Under the pieces are notes generated by a model. The model made no database searches. It saw only the letters and a program-made list of their open reading frames with translations, and was not told the origin of the DNA. The position numbers and the translations under genes are program-made. A DNA stretch of 64,000 nt. Origin: OFTM10 sp964344055. GTDB taxonomy: Bacteria; Actinomycetota; Acidimicrobiia; Acidimicrobiales; Aldehydirespiratoraceae. Location of the stretch: assembly GCA_964344055.1 (NCBI GenBank), contig CAYFLT010000004.1, forward strand, positions 1-64,000. The letters are read 5' to 3'. Positions 42,974 through 51,023 of the stretch are shown piece after piece. Numbering within the stretch: position 1 is the stretch's first letter; every line of letters begins with the position of its first letter.

Positions 42974-43753
42974 TCAGGCCTGGTTCCAGACCTGCCACGG
43001 TGCGTCGCCGCTGGCGTCGAGCCCGTCGAGAACCACCTTCTCCTTGAAGGTGTCCATGGGCATCCAGAAGCCTTCGTAGGGGACCCCGACCAGTTCGTTC
43101 GCCTCGATGAGTCGAGCGAAGGGCTCCTCCACCAGCTCCTCACCAGGCTGCATGTAGTCGAAGATCTCGGTCCGGAAGACGAACCAGCCGGCGTTCACCC
43201 GCACATCGGACTCTTGGACCACCTCGAGCCGCTCGACCTCGTTCTGGTCGTTGGTGTGGACCATGTGGAACGACTGTGGGGGTGGCACGGTCATGAACTG
43301 GGCTACCTTGCCCGTCTCGGTGAAATCGCGGACGTAGGTGTCGAGCGGGACGTCGGAGAGGCCGTCGGCGTAGTTGGCCATGAACATCTCGTCGTCGCCG
43401 ATGTGGTCGCGGACCCGGCGCAGCCGCTCACCGATGTTGGACGACATCCCGGTGTCGACGAAGGTGATCCGCCAGTCGTGGATGTCGGTCTGCAGTGGTG
43501 TGATCTCGGCCCCGCCTTTGGCGAACACGAAGTCGTTGGTGGCGCACTCGTCGTACTCGAGGAAGAAGCGTTTGATGTGTTGGGCTCCGTAGCCGAGGCA
43601 CAGGATGAAGTCGGTGTGGCCGTGGTGCGCGTAGATCTTCATCAGGTGCCAGAGGATCGGTCGGGCACCGACCTCCACCAACGGCTTGGGGATTTGATCC
43701 GAGTATCCCCGCAGGCGCATTCCCTGCCCACCGCAGAACAAGACGACCTTCAT
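42974..43753 (-). CDS. rfbF: Glucose-1-phosphate cytidylyltransferase
   Basis: 259 residues, standard length. The nucleotidyltransferase N-terminus VVLFCGGQGMRLRGYSDQIPKP (about 3-24: GGxGxRL plus P-K-P) is followed by VEVGARPILWHLMKIYAHHG, typical of RfbF rather than RmlA. Asp in FMANYADGLSDV (about 128-139) binds the metal. It makes CDP-glucose, the precursor of CDP-linked deoxy sugars. No CDP-glucose 4,6-dehydratase gene is next to it. It is divergent from the C-methyltransferase gene over 224 bases and convergent with the dihydroorotate-dehydrogenase-like gene. Confidence 0.88.
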   Translation of the reverse strand: MKVVLFCGGQGMRLRGYSDQIPKPLVEVGARPILWHLMKIYAHHGHTDFILCLGYGAQHIKRFFLEYDECATNDFVFAKGGAEITPLQTDIHDWRITFVDTGMSSNIGERLRRVRDHIGDDEMFMANYADGLSDVPLDTYVRDFTETGKVAQFMTVPPPQSFHMVHTNDQNEVERLEVVQESDVRVNAGWFVFRTEIFDYMQPGEELVEEPFARLIEANELVGVPYEGFWMPMDTFKEKVVLDGLDASGDAPWQVWNQA

Positions 43754-43977
43754 GATGCTCCCTGTTGTTGCCGACCGACGGGCCGGGCACGACCCAGCTC
43801 CATCGGTTGTGTCGGTGGCTCACATGAGCCGATCCGGCGGCGACCCCGCCCCGGAGACGAGAGACACATGTCCGAAACTATCGCCCCTGGGTGCCGATGG
43901 ATGTGCCGAGTCCTGTCAACCGGCGCCGGAAACCCACCGGCGTTCACTACCGTCGAGAGCAGACGATCGAGAGCCTG

Positions 43978-45213
43978 ATGACTGCCTTCCCCTGTCGCTT
44001 CTGCAAGACCCCCCTGACCGACCGAGTCGTCGATCTGGGAATGCACCCGCTCTGTGAGAGCTTCCTTCCCGAGGAGCAGCTCGACCAGATGGAACCCTTC
44101 TACCCCCTCAACGTGTGGGTGTGCCCGGAGTGTTTCCTCGTCCAGTTGAACGAGTACGTCGAGCCGGAGGACATCTTCACCGAGTACGCCTACTTCTCGT
44201 CGTTCTCCACGGCCTGGCTGGACCACGTCAAGGACTACGCCTATTCGATGAAAGAGCGGCTCGGCCTCACCGGCGACTCGATGGTCGTCGAACTGGCCTC
44301 CAACGACGGCTACTGCCTCCAGTACTTCGTCGAACAGGACATCCCCTGCCTCGGGATCGAGCCGGCAGCGAACGTCGCGAAGGTCGCGGTCGAGGAACGG
44401 GGTGTGCCCACCGACGTGTCGTTCTTCGGTGAGGAGAAGGGCCGCTCCCTCGCGGCGCAAGGCACGATGGCCGATCTCGTTCTCGGCAAGAACGTGCTGG
44501 CTCAGGTGCCGGACCTCAACGACTTCGTCGCGGGGATGCCCCATATCTTGAAGCCCGGTGGCACCGTCACCATCGAGTTCCCGCACCTGATGAAGCTGCT
44601 CGACGAGAACCAGTTCGACACGATCTACCACGAGCACTACTGCTACTTCTCGCTCATCAGCGCCGAGGCGATCTTCGCGGCGCATGGGATGACGATCTTC
44701 GACGTCGACGAGCTCTGGACCCACGGTGGTTCGCTGCGCATCTACGCCCGTCACGCCGCGGATGAGTCCCGCCCGGTCACCGACAAGGTGCTGGAGCTCC
44801 GAGCGCGGGAAGAGGCCGCGGGATACCGCGATGTCGCCACCTACAGCGCGTTCGAAGAGCAGGTCCGGGAGACCAAGCGAGCCTTGCTGGAGTTGCTCAC
44901 CGAGCTGAAGCGGGAGGGCAAGACCATCGCCGGCTACGGCGCACCGGGCAAGGGAAACACCCTGCTCAACTACTGCGGTGTCCGCACCGATTTCGTCGAC
45001 TTCACCGTCGACCGCAATCCCTACAAGCACGGTCGCTACCTGCCGGGCACCCACATCCCGATCTTCCCGCCCGAGAAGATCGACGAGGTACAGCCGGACT
45101 ACATCCTGATCCTGCCGTGGAACCTGAAGGACGAGATCGTCGCTCAGCTGGCCCACGCTCGGGATTGGGGGGCCCAGTTCATCGTGCCGATCCCCACCGC
45201 CACGGTGATCTGA
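43978..45213 (+). CDS. Sugar C-methyltransferase-like SAM enzyme (zinc-binding N-terminal, bipartite)
   Basis: 411 residues from ATG 43978. The zinc-binding head has CRFCKTPL and later VCPECFLVQL (Cys-x2-Cys pairs, about residues 6-9 and 49-52), as in TylC3/NovU-type sugar C-methyltransferases. The SAM-binding block MVVELASNDGYCLQYF (about 99-114) follows, then FDTIYHEHYCYFS (about 215) and a C-terminal module with IAGYGAPGKGNTLLNYCG (about 317-334). These enzymes methylate a keto-sugar nucleotide carbon. It heads a run with a PIG-L deacetylase and an epimerase gene, so it probably belongs to a polysaccharide or glycolipid set with rfbF. Confidence 0.83.
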   Translation: MTAFPCRFCKTPLTDRVVDLGMHPLCESFLPEEQLDQMEPFYPLNVWVCPECFLVQLNEYVEPEDIFTEYAYFSSFSTAWLDHVKDYAYSMKERLGLTGDSMVVELASNDGYCLQYFVEQDIPCLGIEPAANVAKVAVEERGVPTDVSFFGEEKGRSLAAQGTMADLVLGKNVLAQVPDLNDFVAGMPHILKPGGTVTIEFPHLMKLLDENQFDTIYHEHYCYFSLISAEAIFAAHGMTIFDVDELWTHGGSLRIYARHAADESRPVTDKVLELRAREEAAGYRDVATYSAFEEQVRETKRALLELLTELKREGKTIAGYGAPGKGNTLLNYCGVRTDFVDFTVDRNPYKHGRYLPGTHIPIFPPEKIDEVQPDYILILPWNLKDEIVAQLAHARDWGAQFIVPIPTATVI

Positions 45214-45232
45214 GCCGGATAGCGTTCTCTTC

Positions 45233-45883
45233 ATGCTTCCGCTCGCGTTCGGCGACGGATCGAGTCCGCTTCGGATCCTCTGCCTCGGCGCCCACAGCGA
45301 CGACATCGAGATCGGCGCCGGCGGCACCGTGCTGCGCCTCCTGGCCGAACGGCCCGGTTCCACCGTGCACTGGGTTGTTCTCTCGGCCACGCCGGAGCGC
45401 GCCGAGGAGGCGCGTGCGAGCGCGGCGGACTTCCTGGCGAATGCCGCCGAGGTCGACATCCGGGTGGCCGACTTCCGGGAGAACTACTTCCCGTACGACG
45501 CGGCGGAGATCAAGGCGTACGTGTCGGGCCTCGGTCGTGAAGTCGACCCCGATGTCGTGTTCGCACATCGCCGGCTCGACCGGCACCAGGACCACCGCAC
45601 GGTGGGAGAGCTGGTGTGGAACACCTGGCGTGACCACACCGTGTTGCAGTACGAGATCCCGAAGTACGAGGGCGATCTCGGCCGGCCCAACCTCTACGTG
45701 CCTCTGGGCGATGATCACGTCGAGCGCAAGCTCGAGCTGCTCGGCACCCACTTCGCGTCGCAGGGGTCCAAGCCGTGGTTCCGACCGGAGGTGTTCCGCG
45801 GGCTCATGGCGATCCGCGCCGTCGAATGCAACGCGCCTTCTGGTCATGCCGAGGCGTTTCATGCCGAAAAGGTGACTGTCTGA
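45233..45883 (+). CDS. PIG-L/LmbE-family deacetylase
   Basis: 216 residues. The zinc-binding motif AHSDDIEIGAGG (about 20-31, H-x-D-D) and the C-terminal metal His in RRLDRHQDHRTVGE (about 110-123) are the family hallmarks. These enzymes remove an acetyl group from N-acetylglucosamine-type sugars in glycolipids, mycothiol-like thiols or nucleotide sugars. It lies 20 bases after the C-methyltransferase gene and about 60 before the epimerase, so a sugar role is the best guess. Confidence 0.87.
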   Translation: MLPLAFGDGSSPLRILCLGAHSDDIEIGAGGTVLRLLAERPGSTVHWVVLSATPERAEEARASAADFLANAAEVDIRVADFRENYFPYDAAEIKAYVSGLGREVDPDVVFAHRRLDRHQDHRTVGELVWNTWRDHTVLQYEIPKYEGDLGRPNLYVPLGDDHVERKLELLGTHFASQGSKPWFRPEVFRGLMAIRAVECNAPSGHAEAFHAEKVTV

Positions 45884-45944
45884 ACGGCGCGGCCCGCGTC
45901 GTGGGTAATCGGCGAGTCGGTTCGACCGCCGGGTGGGAGAGATC

Positions 45945-46970
45945 ATGCGAGTTCTGTTGACCGGGAATCGGGGCTACATCGGGGTCGAGATGGTTCCCGC
46001 CCTGCGGGCCGCGGGCCACGATGTCGTCGGCCTCGACATCGGCTTGTTCGAGGGCTGCGACTTCGTTTCGGCGCCCGACGAGATCGAGACGATGCCCGTC
46101 GACCTGCGCGACGTGACGCCCGAGCATCTCGAGGGGTTCGATGCGATCGCGCACTTCGGGGCGCTGTCGAACGACCCGCTCGGCGACATCAACTCCGACC
46201 TCACCTACGAGATCAACCTCCACGCGTCCGTACGGTTGGCGAAGGCGGCCAAGGCCGCCGGCGTCGAGCGCTTCGTCTTTGCGTCGTCGTGTTCGCTCTA
46301 CGGGGCGGGCGGTGACGACTACCTCGACGAGACCGCCGCGTTCTTCCCCCAGACGCCCTACGGCGAGTCGAAGGTGCGGGTGGAGCAGGAGGTGTCGAAG
46401 CTCGCCGACGACGACTTCTCGCCCTGCTATCTCCGCAACGCCACCGCCTACGGAGTGTCCCGTCGGCTGCGGGCCGACATCGTGGTGAACTCCCTGGTCG
46501 GCCACGCGGTCACCACCGGCAAGGTCCTGATGATGTCGGATGGTTCGCCGTGGCGACCGCTCGTGCACATCGGCGACATCATCGGTGCCACGATCGCGTG
46601 CCTGTCCGCTCCCCGCGACGCCATGCACAACGAGGCGTTCAACGTCGGCCGCAACGGCGAGAACTACCAGATCCGCACGGTGGCCGAGATGGTCCGCGAC
46701 ACAGTGCCGAACTGCGAGCTCTCCTTCGCGGACGGTGCGTCGTCGGACACCCGTGACTACAAGGTGGACTTCACCAAGATCGAGAGCAAGCTCCCCGGCT
46801 TCGAGAGCCAGTGGAACCTCCAGCAGGGCATCGACCAGCTGTACCAGGCCTACGTGGCGGCCGGTCTCTCCGAAGCCGACTGGGAGAAGGGCTCCAAGTA
46901 CTACCGTCTGCCCACCGTGCTCGGCCGGGTCGGACGAGGCGAACTCGACGAGAACCTCCGCCCCACCTGA
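45945..46970 (+). CDS. NAD-dependent epimerase/dehydratase (extended SDR)
   Basis: 341 residues from ATG 45945, preceded by GGGAGAG; an in-frame GTG at 45933 is less likely. The start MRVLLTGNRGYIGVEM has the Rossmann T-G-x-x-G-x-x-G. The active-site region is FVFASSCSLYGAG (Ser, about 115-123) and YGESKVRVEQE (catalytic Tyr-x3-Lys, about 144). WRPLVHIGDIIGA (about 202-214) is typical of UDP-glucose 4-epimerase and related enzymes. It probably interconverts or dehydrates a nucleotide sugar, alongside rfbF, the C-methyltransferase and the PIG-L deacetylase. It is convergent with the acyl-CoA ligase, with a hairpin between. Confidence 0.87.
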   Translation: MRVLLTGNRGYIGVEMVPALRAAGHDVVGLDIGLFEGCDFVSAPDEIETMPVDLRDVTPEHLEGFDAIAHFGALSNDPLGDINSDLTYEINLHASVRLAKAAKAAGVERFVFASSCSLYGAGGDDYLDETAAFFPQTPYGESKVRVEQEVSKLADDDFSPCYLRNATAYGVSRRLRADIVVNSLVGHAVTTGKVLMMSDGSPWRPLVHIGDIIGATIACLSAPRDAMHNEAFNVGRNGENYQIRTVAEMVRDTVPNCELSFADGASSDTRDYKVDFTKIESKLPGFESQWNLQQGIDQLYQAYVAAGLSEADWEKGSKYYRLPTVLGRVGRGELDENLRPT

Positions 46971-46988
46971 CCCCAACCCCTGGATCTA

Positions 46989-47025
46989 TGACACATTCGG
47001 ACGCTCAGGCGGTCCGGATGTGTCA
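46989..47025. terminator. Hairpin containing the ligase stop codon
   Basis: TGACACATTCGGAC (46989-47002) pairs with GTCCGGATGTGTCA (47012-47025) through one G-T wobble, leaving a 9-base loop. It fills the space between the convergent epimerase gene (ends 46970) and acyl-CoA ligase gene. The ligase stop codon (TGA, minus strand, 47023-47025) is in the right arm and a TGA in frame with the epimerase lies in the left arm. Likely a bidirectional terminator. Confidence 0.6.
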
Positions 47026-48624
47026 GAAAAGGTTGGGGTCTTCGGCGGCGAGGTCGCGGAGTTCGAACTTGAGGACCTTGCCGCTGGCGTTGAGCGGGAG
47101 TGCGCCCAGGTAGGTGACGTACCGGGGCACCTTGTAGTTCGCCATCTCCTTGCGACACCAGGCGATCAACTCGTCGGCGTCCTGCTCGGACCCCGGGGTC
47201 GGGACCACGAAGGCGTGGCCGACCTCGCCGAGACGCGGATCCGGCACTCCCACGACGGCGACCTGACCGACTCCCGGATGACTCATCATGAGGTTCTCGA
47301 TCTCGGCGGGGTAGGCGTTGAATCCCCCGTTGATGAACATGTCCTTCACCCGGTCGGTGATGTCGATGTAGCCGGCCTCGTCCATCACGCCGATGTCACC
47401 GGTGTGGAGCCAGCCGTCTTCGTCGATCGTCTCGGCCGTCTTTCGAGGGTCGTCGAAGTATCCGACCATCACGTTGTAGCCCCGGACCACGATCTCACCG
47501 GGCTCCCCTCGGGGCCGCTCGTTGCTGGCATTGTCGGGGTTGGCGGGATCGACGACGCGCACCTCGACATCGTCGATCGCCCGACCCGACGTGTTGGCGA
47601 TCACCTCGGGGTCGTCGTCGTGACGGCACATGGTTGCGATACCGGTCACTTCGGTGAGTCCGTACCCCGTGACGATGTTCTGGAATCCGAGCCGTTCACG
47701 CATCTGGACGATCATCTCGACGGGGATCGCCGCGGCGCCGGTGACGGCGAGCCGCAGGCTGGACATGTCGTACTGGTCGAGGTCCTCGGTGTTGAGGATC
47801 GTCTGGTAGATCGCCGGGGGTCCCGGAAGCATCGAGATTCGTTCCTCGGGAATCCGCTTCATCACCGAGGGCACATCGAAGACCGGGTGGGGGACCATCG
47901 TCGACCCGGTCATGAGGCAGGCGAGGATCCCGGCGTTGAGCCCGAACGAGTGGAAGAACGGGTTGACGATCAGGTACCGGTCCTGATCGAGGCCGATCAC
48001 GTCGGACCAGCTCTTGAACGCCCGACACGTGGCCCCGTGGGTGAGCATCGCCCCCTTCGGGTCGCCGGTGGTGCCGGAGGTGAACATGATGTTGCAGATG
48101 TCGTCGCCGCCGACCGAGGCGCTGCGGGCCGCCCGGGCCTCGTCGTCGACGCCGTGGGATCGGTCACAGAAATCGGCGAAGGCGACCGTGCCGTCGGGGC
48201 ACGTCCCACGCATGACCACGATTTCCTCGAGTGACGCGGGCTGCTCGGACTCCCGAAGGAGGGCTACGTAGTCGGTGTCGAGGAAGTCCGTGACCGTGAA
48301 CAGCATTCGGGCGCGGCTCGTCCTCAGGACGAACGCGGCTTCCCGTCCCTTGAACCGGGTGTTGATCGGGACCACGATCGCGCCGGCCATGTGCACTCCG
48401 AGCGCCGCGACCGCCCATTCCCAGACGTTGGGCGCCCACAACGCCACTCGATCGCCGGGCTCGATACCCGACGCCATCAGGGCTCGAGCAGCTTGGGTGA
48501 TCTGGGCACGGAACTCGGTGAAGTTCCACCGCACGTCGCCGTCGACCATGGCCTCGTTGTCGCCGAACCGGACGGCGGCGTCGTCGATCAGGCGGGGGAT
48601 GGTGTTCCAGGGTGCGCTCGTCAC
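47023..48624 (-). CDS. Long-chain acyl-CoA ligase (AMP-binding family)
   Basis: 533 residues. The ATP motif FTSGTTGDPKGAML (about 177-190), the gate YGLTEVTG (about 322) and the hinge region RVKDMFINGGFNAYPAEIE (about 424-442, with GGFN) are intact, and the C-terminal catalytic Lys lies in LPLNASGKVLK. It activates a carboxylic acid as acyl-AMP and then acyl-CoA. The start is the GTG at 48624 (VTSAPWNTIPRL); longer in-frame starts would read into unrelated DNA. It may feed a beta-oxidation or lipid route; substrate unknown. Confidence 0.88.
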   Translation of the reverse strand: MTSAPWNTIPRLIDDAAVRFGDNEAMVDGDVRWNFTEFRAQITQAARALMASGIEPGDRVALWAPNVWEWAVAALGVHMAGAIVVPINTRFKGREAAFVLRTSRARMLFTVTDFLDTDYVALLRESEQPASLEEIVVMRGTCPDGTVAFADFCDRSHGVDDEARAARSASVGGDDICNIMFTSGTTGDPKGAMLTHGATCRAFKSWSDVIGLDQDRYLIVNPFFHSFGLNAGILACLMTGSTMVPHPVFDVPSVMKRIPEERISMLPGPPAIYQTILNTEDLDQYDMSSLRLAVTGAAAIPVEMIVQMRERLGFQNIVTGYGLTEVTGIATMCRHDDDPEVIANTSGRAIDDVEVRVVDPANPDNASNERPRGEPGEIVVRGYNVMVGYFDDPRKTAETIDEDGWLHTGDIGVMDEAGYIDITDRVKDMFINGGFNAYPAEIENLMMSHPGVGQVAVVGVPDPRLGEVGHAFVVPTPGSEQDADELIAWCRKEMANYKVPRYVTYLGALPLNASGKVLKFELRDLAAEDPNLF

Positions 48625-48682
48625 GCGGGCGACGCTACCGAAGGATGTTTGCCGGACCCAAGAGGGGCGGGTGGTCGGCCGG

Positions 48683-49369
48683 TCAGGCCAGTTCGTGGCA
48701 GCGTTCTGCCGCCGCAACCGCTTCGGACACGTCGCCGTCCGTCCCTGGCCGACGGACGCCGAGGTCGGTGTAGGCGGTCTCGACGAGGGTGTCGACCACG
48801 AGCGGGTCGAAGTGGGTTCCAGCCCCGGCGATGATGTGGGACAGCGCGTCCGGCGGTGGCCATCCCGGACGGTAGGAGCGATCCGACGTGAGGGCATCCC
48901 AGACGTCGGCGACCGCCGTGATCCGGGCCAGCATCGGGATGTCGGCCGCCGCCAGTCCGGAGGGGTACCCGGCTCCGTCCCAGCGCTCGTGGTGGTGGAG
49001 GATCACGTCGACGGTCTCACCGAGTGACGAGGCGCCGCGGGTCATCTCGGCACCGATGGTCGGGTGCCGCTTGATCGCGTCCCACTCCTCGGGTGTGAGC
49101 TTCCCCTGCTTGTTGAGGATGGCTTCCTCGATACCGATCTTGCCGACGTCGTGGAGATAGGCGCCACGAGTCAGCGCGCGGAGTTCGTCGCTCGAGAGAC
49201 GGAGTCTGGAACCCAGCCGAGCGGCCAGCTCGGCGGTCCGGCGGCTGTGGCCGTGGGTGTAGGGGTCCTTCGCCTCGACCGCCAGAACCAGCGTGCGAAG
49301 TGCCTCGGGATAGCCGCCCGCGATGTGGACGATCGGGTTCGACTCGAACGCCTCGGCGATGGTGGTCAT
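48683..49369 (-). CDS. HD-GYP-domain protein (cyclic-di-GMP phosphodiesterase type)
   Basis: 228 residues from ATG 49369 (MTTIAEAFESNP). The metal-site motifs are DPYTHGHSRR (about 38), YLHDVGKIGIEE (HD, about 76) and HHHERWDGAGYPSGL (HD-GYP, about 133-147), the usual signature of cyclic-di-GMP hydrolases. Most such proteins have an N-terminal sensor domain; none is present here. Open sequence upstream of 49369 reads into antisense of a PepSY fragment, so this gene may have lost its 5' end. It is 58 bases after the acyl-CoA ligase start, on the same strand. Confidence 0.82.
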   Translation of the reverse strand: MTTIAEAFESNPIVHIAGGYPEALRTLVLAVEAKDPYTHGHSRRTAELAARLGSRLRLSSDELRALTRGAYLHDVGKIGIEEAILNKQGKLTPEEWDAIKRHPTIGAEMTRGASSLGETVDVILHHHERWDGAGYPSGLAAADIPMLARITAVADVWDALTSDRSYRPGWPPPDALSHIIAGAGTHFDPLVVDTLVETAYTDLGVRRPGTDGDVSEAVAAAERCHELA

Positions 49370-49408
49370 GAGCGCGCTCGACCGCCGCGACGAGATGATC
49401 ACGGCGAT

Positions 49409-49609
49409 GACCTCGTCCGGGCCTCCGCCGTGGCGCTCGACCACACCGGCGGGGGCACCGTCACCGAAACCGAGGTCGGTGACGAGGACAGCTACTACGA
49501 GCTCGAAGTCACGCGAGCCGACGGCAGCCAGGTCGATGTCCAACTCGACGAGAACTTCAACGTCGTCGGAACCGAGGACGACGGCGCCGAAGACGACGAC
49601 TGGACCTGA
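49409..49609 (+). pseudogene. Orphan PepSY-domain fragment (3' end only)
   Basis: The plus strand encodes about 66 residues ending at TGA 49607-49609, with RASAVALDHTGGG, then TVTETEVGDEDSYYELEV and SQVDVQLDENFNVVG. These match the PepSY domain consensus well (GGxVTExE, then YELEVxxxDGxxVxVxxDxxxxVx). There is no plausible start codon or signal peptide upstream in frame; 5' sequence falls into the head of the HD-GYP gene on the other strand. A normal PepSY protein has an export signal and often a second domain, so this looks like a gene cut at about 49370-49408, by deletion, inversion or misassembly. The stop is inside the following hairpin. Confidence 0.6.
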
Positions 49610-49646
49610 CAGGGTTTTGGTGTCAGGTACCAAAACCCTGTCAGGT
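49604..49646. terminator. 17-bp perfect hairpin between PepSY fragment and SnoaL-like gene
   Basis: ACCTGACAGGGTTTTGG (49604-49620) is mirrored exactly by 49630-49646; a further T-A pair makes 18 bp over a 7-base loop. The TGA of the PepSY fragment (49607-49609) is in the left arm. On the minus strand the SnoaL stop (49647-49649) abuts the arm and the arm supplies a second in-frame TGA. Each arm has an A or T run, so it can act as a terminator both ways. Confidence 0.7.
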
Positions 49647-50063
49647 TCACAGGCCGTGGACGTAGGCGGTTTCCTCGACCAGGTGGCGGCTCTTCCAGCC
49701 GTCTGCGGTTCTCACCAGCTGATGGTTGTACCAACCGCCGGCGGTGAAGAAGCCGCCGCCGTCGGTGAACCGCATCGGGTTGTGGAACATGGCACGCACC
49801 GTCGCCGAATCGCCGGTGATCTCGACTTGTTCGTTCGACACCAGGTGCTGCGTCATGTCGAACAGGGCGAGTGACGCCTCCAGCCACGCCACGATCGTCT
49901 CCACGTCCCCGGCCTGCCCGCCCGGTGCCGACGTGTAGTCGATCGTGGCGTCCGGCGTGAACACCGACCGGTAGAGGTCCCAGTCCCGCGTGTCGACCGC
50001 GTGGGCGTAGCGCGTCAGCAGGTCGGAGATGGCGAGGCGGTCGGCCGAGAACTGAGGATCCAT
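49647..50063 (-). CDS. SnoaL/NTF2-like protein
   Basis: 138 residues. The N-terminal helix LAISDLLTRYAHAVDTRDWDLYRSVF (about 10-35), PDATIDYTSAPGG, the LVSNEQVEITGDSATVRAMFHNP strand pair and GGWYNHQLVRTADGWKSRHLVEE fit the SnoaL-like nuclear-transport-factor-2 fold, used for small-molecule isomerases, hydratases or dehydratases. Typical members near catabolic genes act on aromatic or steroid-like substrates. ATG 50063 is the natural start. It is 15 bases downstream of the dipeptide-type ABC operon, on the same strand, so it could be the last gene of that transcript. Confidence 0.8.
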   Translation of the reverse strand: MDPQFSADRLAISDLLTRYAHAVDTRDWDLYRSVFTPDATIDYTSAPGGQAGDVETIVAWLEASLALFDMTQHLVSNEQVEITGDSATVRAMFHNPMRFTDGGGFFTAGGWYNHQLVRTADGWKSRHLVEETAYVHGL

Positions 50064-50078
50064 GCCCTCAGTCTGGTG

Positions 50079-51023
50079 TCAGTTCTCCCGTGCGACGAAA
50101 TGTCCGGGTTCGTGCTCGACGAGCTCCACGCGCGTCGGGCCGGTGCCGGGAGCCCAAACCGGGCTGGGGATCTCGTCGGTGAGGAGCGGCCGATCCCTTC
50201 TCGCTCGCGGGTCGGCGATCGGTACCGCGTCCATGAGCCGCTGGGTGTAGGAGTGCTGCGGGTGCTCGAAGATCGCCGAACGGGGACCCAGCTCCACGAT
50301 CTGGCCGAGGTACATCACCGCCACCCGATGGCTCATTCGCTCGACCACGGCGAGGTCGTGGCTGATGAACAGGTAGCTCAGCCCGAGCTCGGACTGGAGC
50401 TCCATCATCAGGTTGATGACCTGGGCCTGGATCGACACATCGAGTGCAGACACCGCCTCGTCGGCGATCACCAGTTCCGGGTTGGTGGCGAGCGCGCGGG
50501 CGATACACACCCGCTGTCGCTGTCCGCCCGAGAACTGGTGGGGGAACTGGCTCATCATGTCGGCCTCGAGCCCGACCTTCTCGAAGAGGTCGGCGACTCG
50601 TGCGTCGGCTTCGGCCCCCCGGGCCATTCCGTGGACCTGCAGTGGCTCGGCCACGGCCTTGCCGACGGGGCGACGCGGGTCGAGACTGGCGAACGGGTCC
50701 TGGAAGATGATCTGCATCTTGCGACGGTGTTCGCGCAGCGCCCGGTTGCCGAGGGTGGAGATGTCGACCCCGTCGAGGATGACCTGACCACTAGTGGGAT
50801 CCAGCAGGCGGATCATCGTGTGGGCGAGCGTCGACTTGCCACAACCGCTCTCGCCGACCACCGCGAGCGTCTCACCTCGGCCGACCTGGAGTGACACGTG
50901 CTCGACGGCGTGGACGGTGGCCCCGCCACCGACCGGGAAGTGCTTGCAGAGATCGACGACCTCGACGAGCGGTCCGCCGGCGGTGGGGTCGGTCGAAGTC
51001 GAGGAGTCAGCGACGTCGGTCAT
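50079..51023 (-). CDS. Peptide/opine-type ABC transporter ATPase (DppF/OppF-like)
   Basis: 314 residues with Walker A GESGCGKST (about 56-64), Q-loop IFQDPFASLDPR (about 110), signature FSGGQRQRVCIARAL (about 165-179), Walker B ELVIADEAVSALD and switch His FISHDLAV. The C-terminal extension RPLLTDEIPSPVWAPG (about 280) is the oligopeptide/dipeptide-transporter tail. It pairs with the ATPase at 51020 (ATGA overlap) to drive uptake. Part of a five-gene operon with two permeases and a binding lipoprotein. Confidence 0.9.
   Translation of the reverse strand: MTDVADSSTSTDPTAGGPLVEVVDLCKHFPVGGGATVHAVEHVSLQVGRGETLAVVGESGCGKSTLAHTMIRLLDPTSGQVILDGVDISTLGNRALREHRRKMQIIFQDPFASLDPRRPVGKAVAEPLQVHGMARGAEADARVADLFEKVGLEADMMSQFPHQFSGGQRQRVCIARALATNPELVIADEAVSALDVSIQAQVINLMMELQSELGLSYLFISHDLAVVERMSHRVAVMYLGQIVELGPRSAIFEHPQHSYTQRLMDAVPIADPRARRDRPLLTDEIPSPVWAPGTGPTRVELVEHEPGHFVAREN

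Noticed and set aside
43817..43830. GGCTCA/TGAGCC palindrome between rfbF and the C-methyltransferase gene as an operator
   Set aside because: Only 6-bp arms; such short GC-rich palindromes are frequent by chance here and no other support is present.
49607..49649. Double TGA near the SnoaL-like gene end as selenocysteine
   Set aside because: Sequence after the first TGA is only the terminator hairpin and ends at a second TGA; no protein domain continues.
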